From the NCBI GenBank assembly GCA_900548405.1, contig UNSJ01000031.1, positions 1 to 23,121 of the forward strand: a stretch of 23,121 bases of DNA, written 5' to 3'. The DNA comes from Candidatus Gastranaerophilales bacterium. GTDB lineage: Bacteria > Cyanobacteriota > Vampirovibrionia > Gastranaerophilales > Gastranaerophilaceae. The translations under genes and the position numbers were made by a program. Below the pieces are notes generated by a model. The model saw only the letters and a list, made by a program, of their open reading frames with translations. It was not told where the DNA came from and did no database searches. Each line of letters begins with the position of its first letter. Position 1 is the stretch's first letter. Below are positions 22,828 to 23,121 of this stretch, in pieces.

Positions 22828-23121
22828 TATTCTGATTGATAAACTCAGGTTTAATATTCCTTTGGCAATATTAGAGGGGGTTGGTATAAATGCTGAAATA
22901 TATAAACAACAGATAAGAAATACGCTTGAAAAATATTTTATTAATAAAAATGCTTACTCTGTAACAATAGCTTATAATTATATAAGAATAACCCTAACTC
23001 CTACTAGGTTTAAACCTGATGACAACGGTGTTTATACAGATACAAATTTAGAAATGCCGTTAGAAGAATGGTTATTGAACCTTTTCCAAGAGTTAGGGTT
23101 TAATAAAAATAGAAGGATTGA
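22811..23121 (+). CDS. Unknown element protein, 3' end outside window
   Basis: ATG 22811 has GGAG (22799-22802) eight bases upstream, a good Shine-Dalgarno sequence, and the frame runs open to the window edge (103 codons seen). It starts MPITGNILIDKLRFNIPLAI and contains 'MPLEEWLLNLFQELGF'. The 'IDKLRFNIP' opening is faintly like replication-initiation proteins of rolling-circle elements, but no catalytic residues are visible in the part shown. That idea is weak. It overlaps the preceding gene by 17 bases, which supports one operon. Confidence 0.6.
   Translation, partial: MPITGNILIDKLRFNIPLAILEGVGINAEIYKQQIRNTLEKYFINKNAYSVTIAYNYIRITLTPTRFKPDDNGVYTDTNLEMPLEEWLLNLFQELGFNKNRRI

Overview
The window is AT-rich bacterial chromosome, probably from the non-photosynthetic Cyanobacteria relatives (Vampirovibrionia, Gastranaerophilales or 'Melainabacteria'). 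This is inferred from the prepilin signature AFTLAEVLVTLGIIGVVAAL, the AT-rich codon use, and the short secretion-signal-free proteins that look lineage-specific. It was not confirmed by any search.

Layout. Positions 1-405 hold the end of a membrane acyltransferase, which overlaps the convergent mnmG (350-2242). A TPR protein (2432-4090) follows, then a prepilin-like gene whose start codon is out of frame across a run of ten C (4146-4843). The minus-strand block rplS-rbgA-rnhB (4844-6766) makes ribosomal protein L19, a ribosome-assembly GTPase and RNase HII. After a 51-codon ORF comes tRNA-Leu(UAG), preceded by a partial tRNA-Leu copy with an inserted hairpin. Then come ugd (minus), an MsbA-like ABC exporter with a small partner gene (plus), a second TPR protein (minus), and a KdpD/KdpE-like two-component pair (minus) with tandem 11-bp-spaced boxes upstream. 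Positions 15278-17590 hold an unknown protein and two tandem paralogous CHAP/NlpC-like cysteine hydrolases, both starting at TTG. The minus-strand block ybgC-rluB-coaE follows, then a 44-residue rubredoxin and a HExxH metallopeptidase-like protein.

From about 20400 there is a tRNA-Pro(UGG) locus with two tandem tRNA-mimic units between its promoter and the tRNA. Next to it begins what looks like an integrated element: an XRE-type repressor facing away from unknown genes, paired operator-like sites, two ORFs in one frame separated by stop codons, and a gene cut by the window end.

The most unusual feature is the repeat family seen once before tRNA-Leu and twice before tRNA-Pro. Each unit copies the 5' end of its own downstream tRNA. 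Part of the D-loop is replaced by a conserved ACTCTGCCGAG, a variable but base-paired stem, and a conserved GAGAG. Each unit lies downstream of a promoter-like sequence, so the units are probably transcribed in the pre-tRNA leader. I know of no described family that matches. Other points of note are the poly-C tract in the prepilin gene and a hairpin that would bridge an over-long Shine-Dalgarno spacing at 15248-15280.
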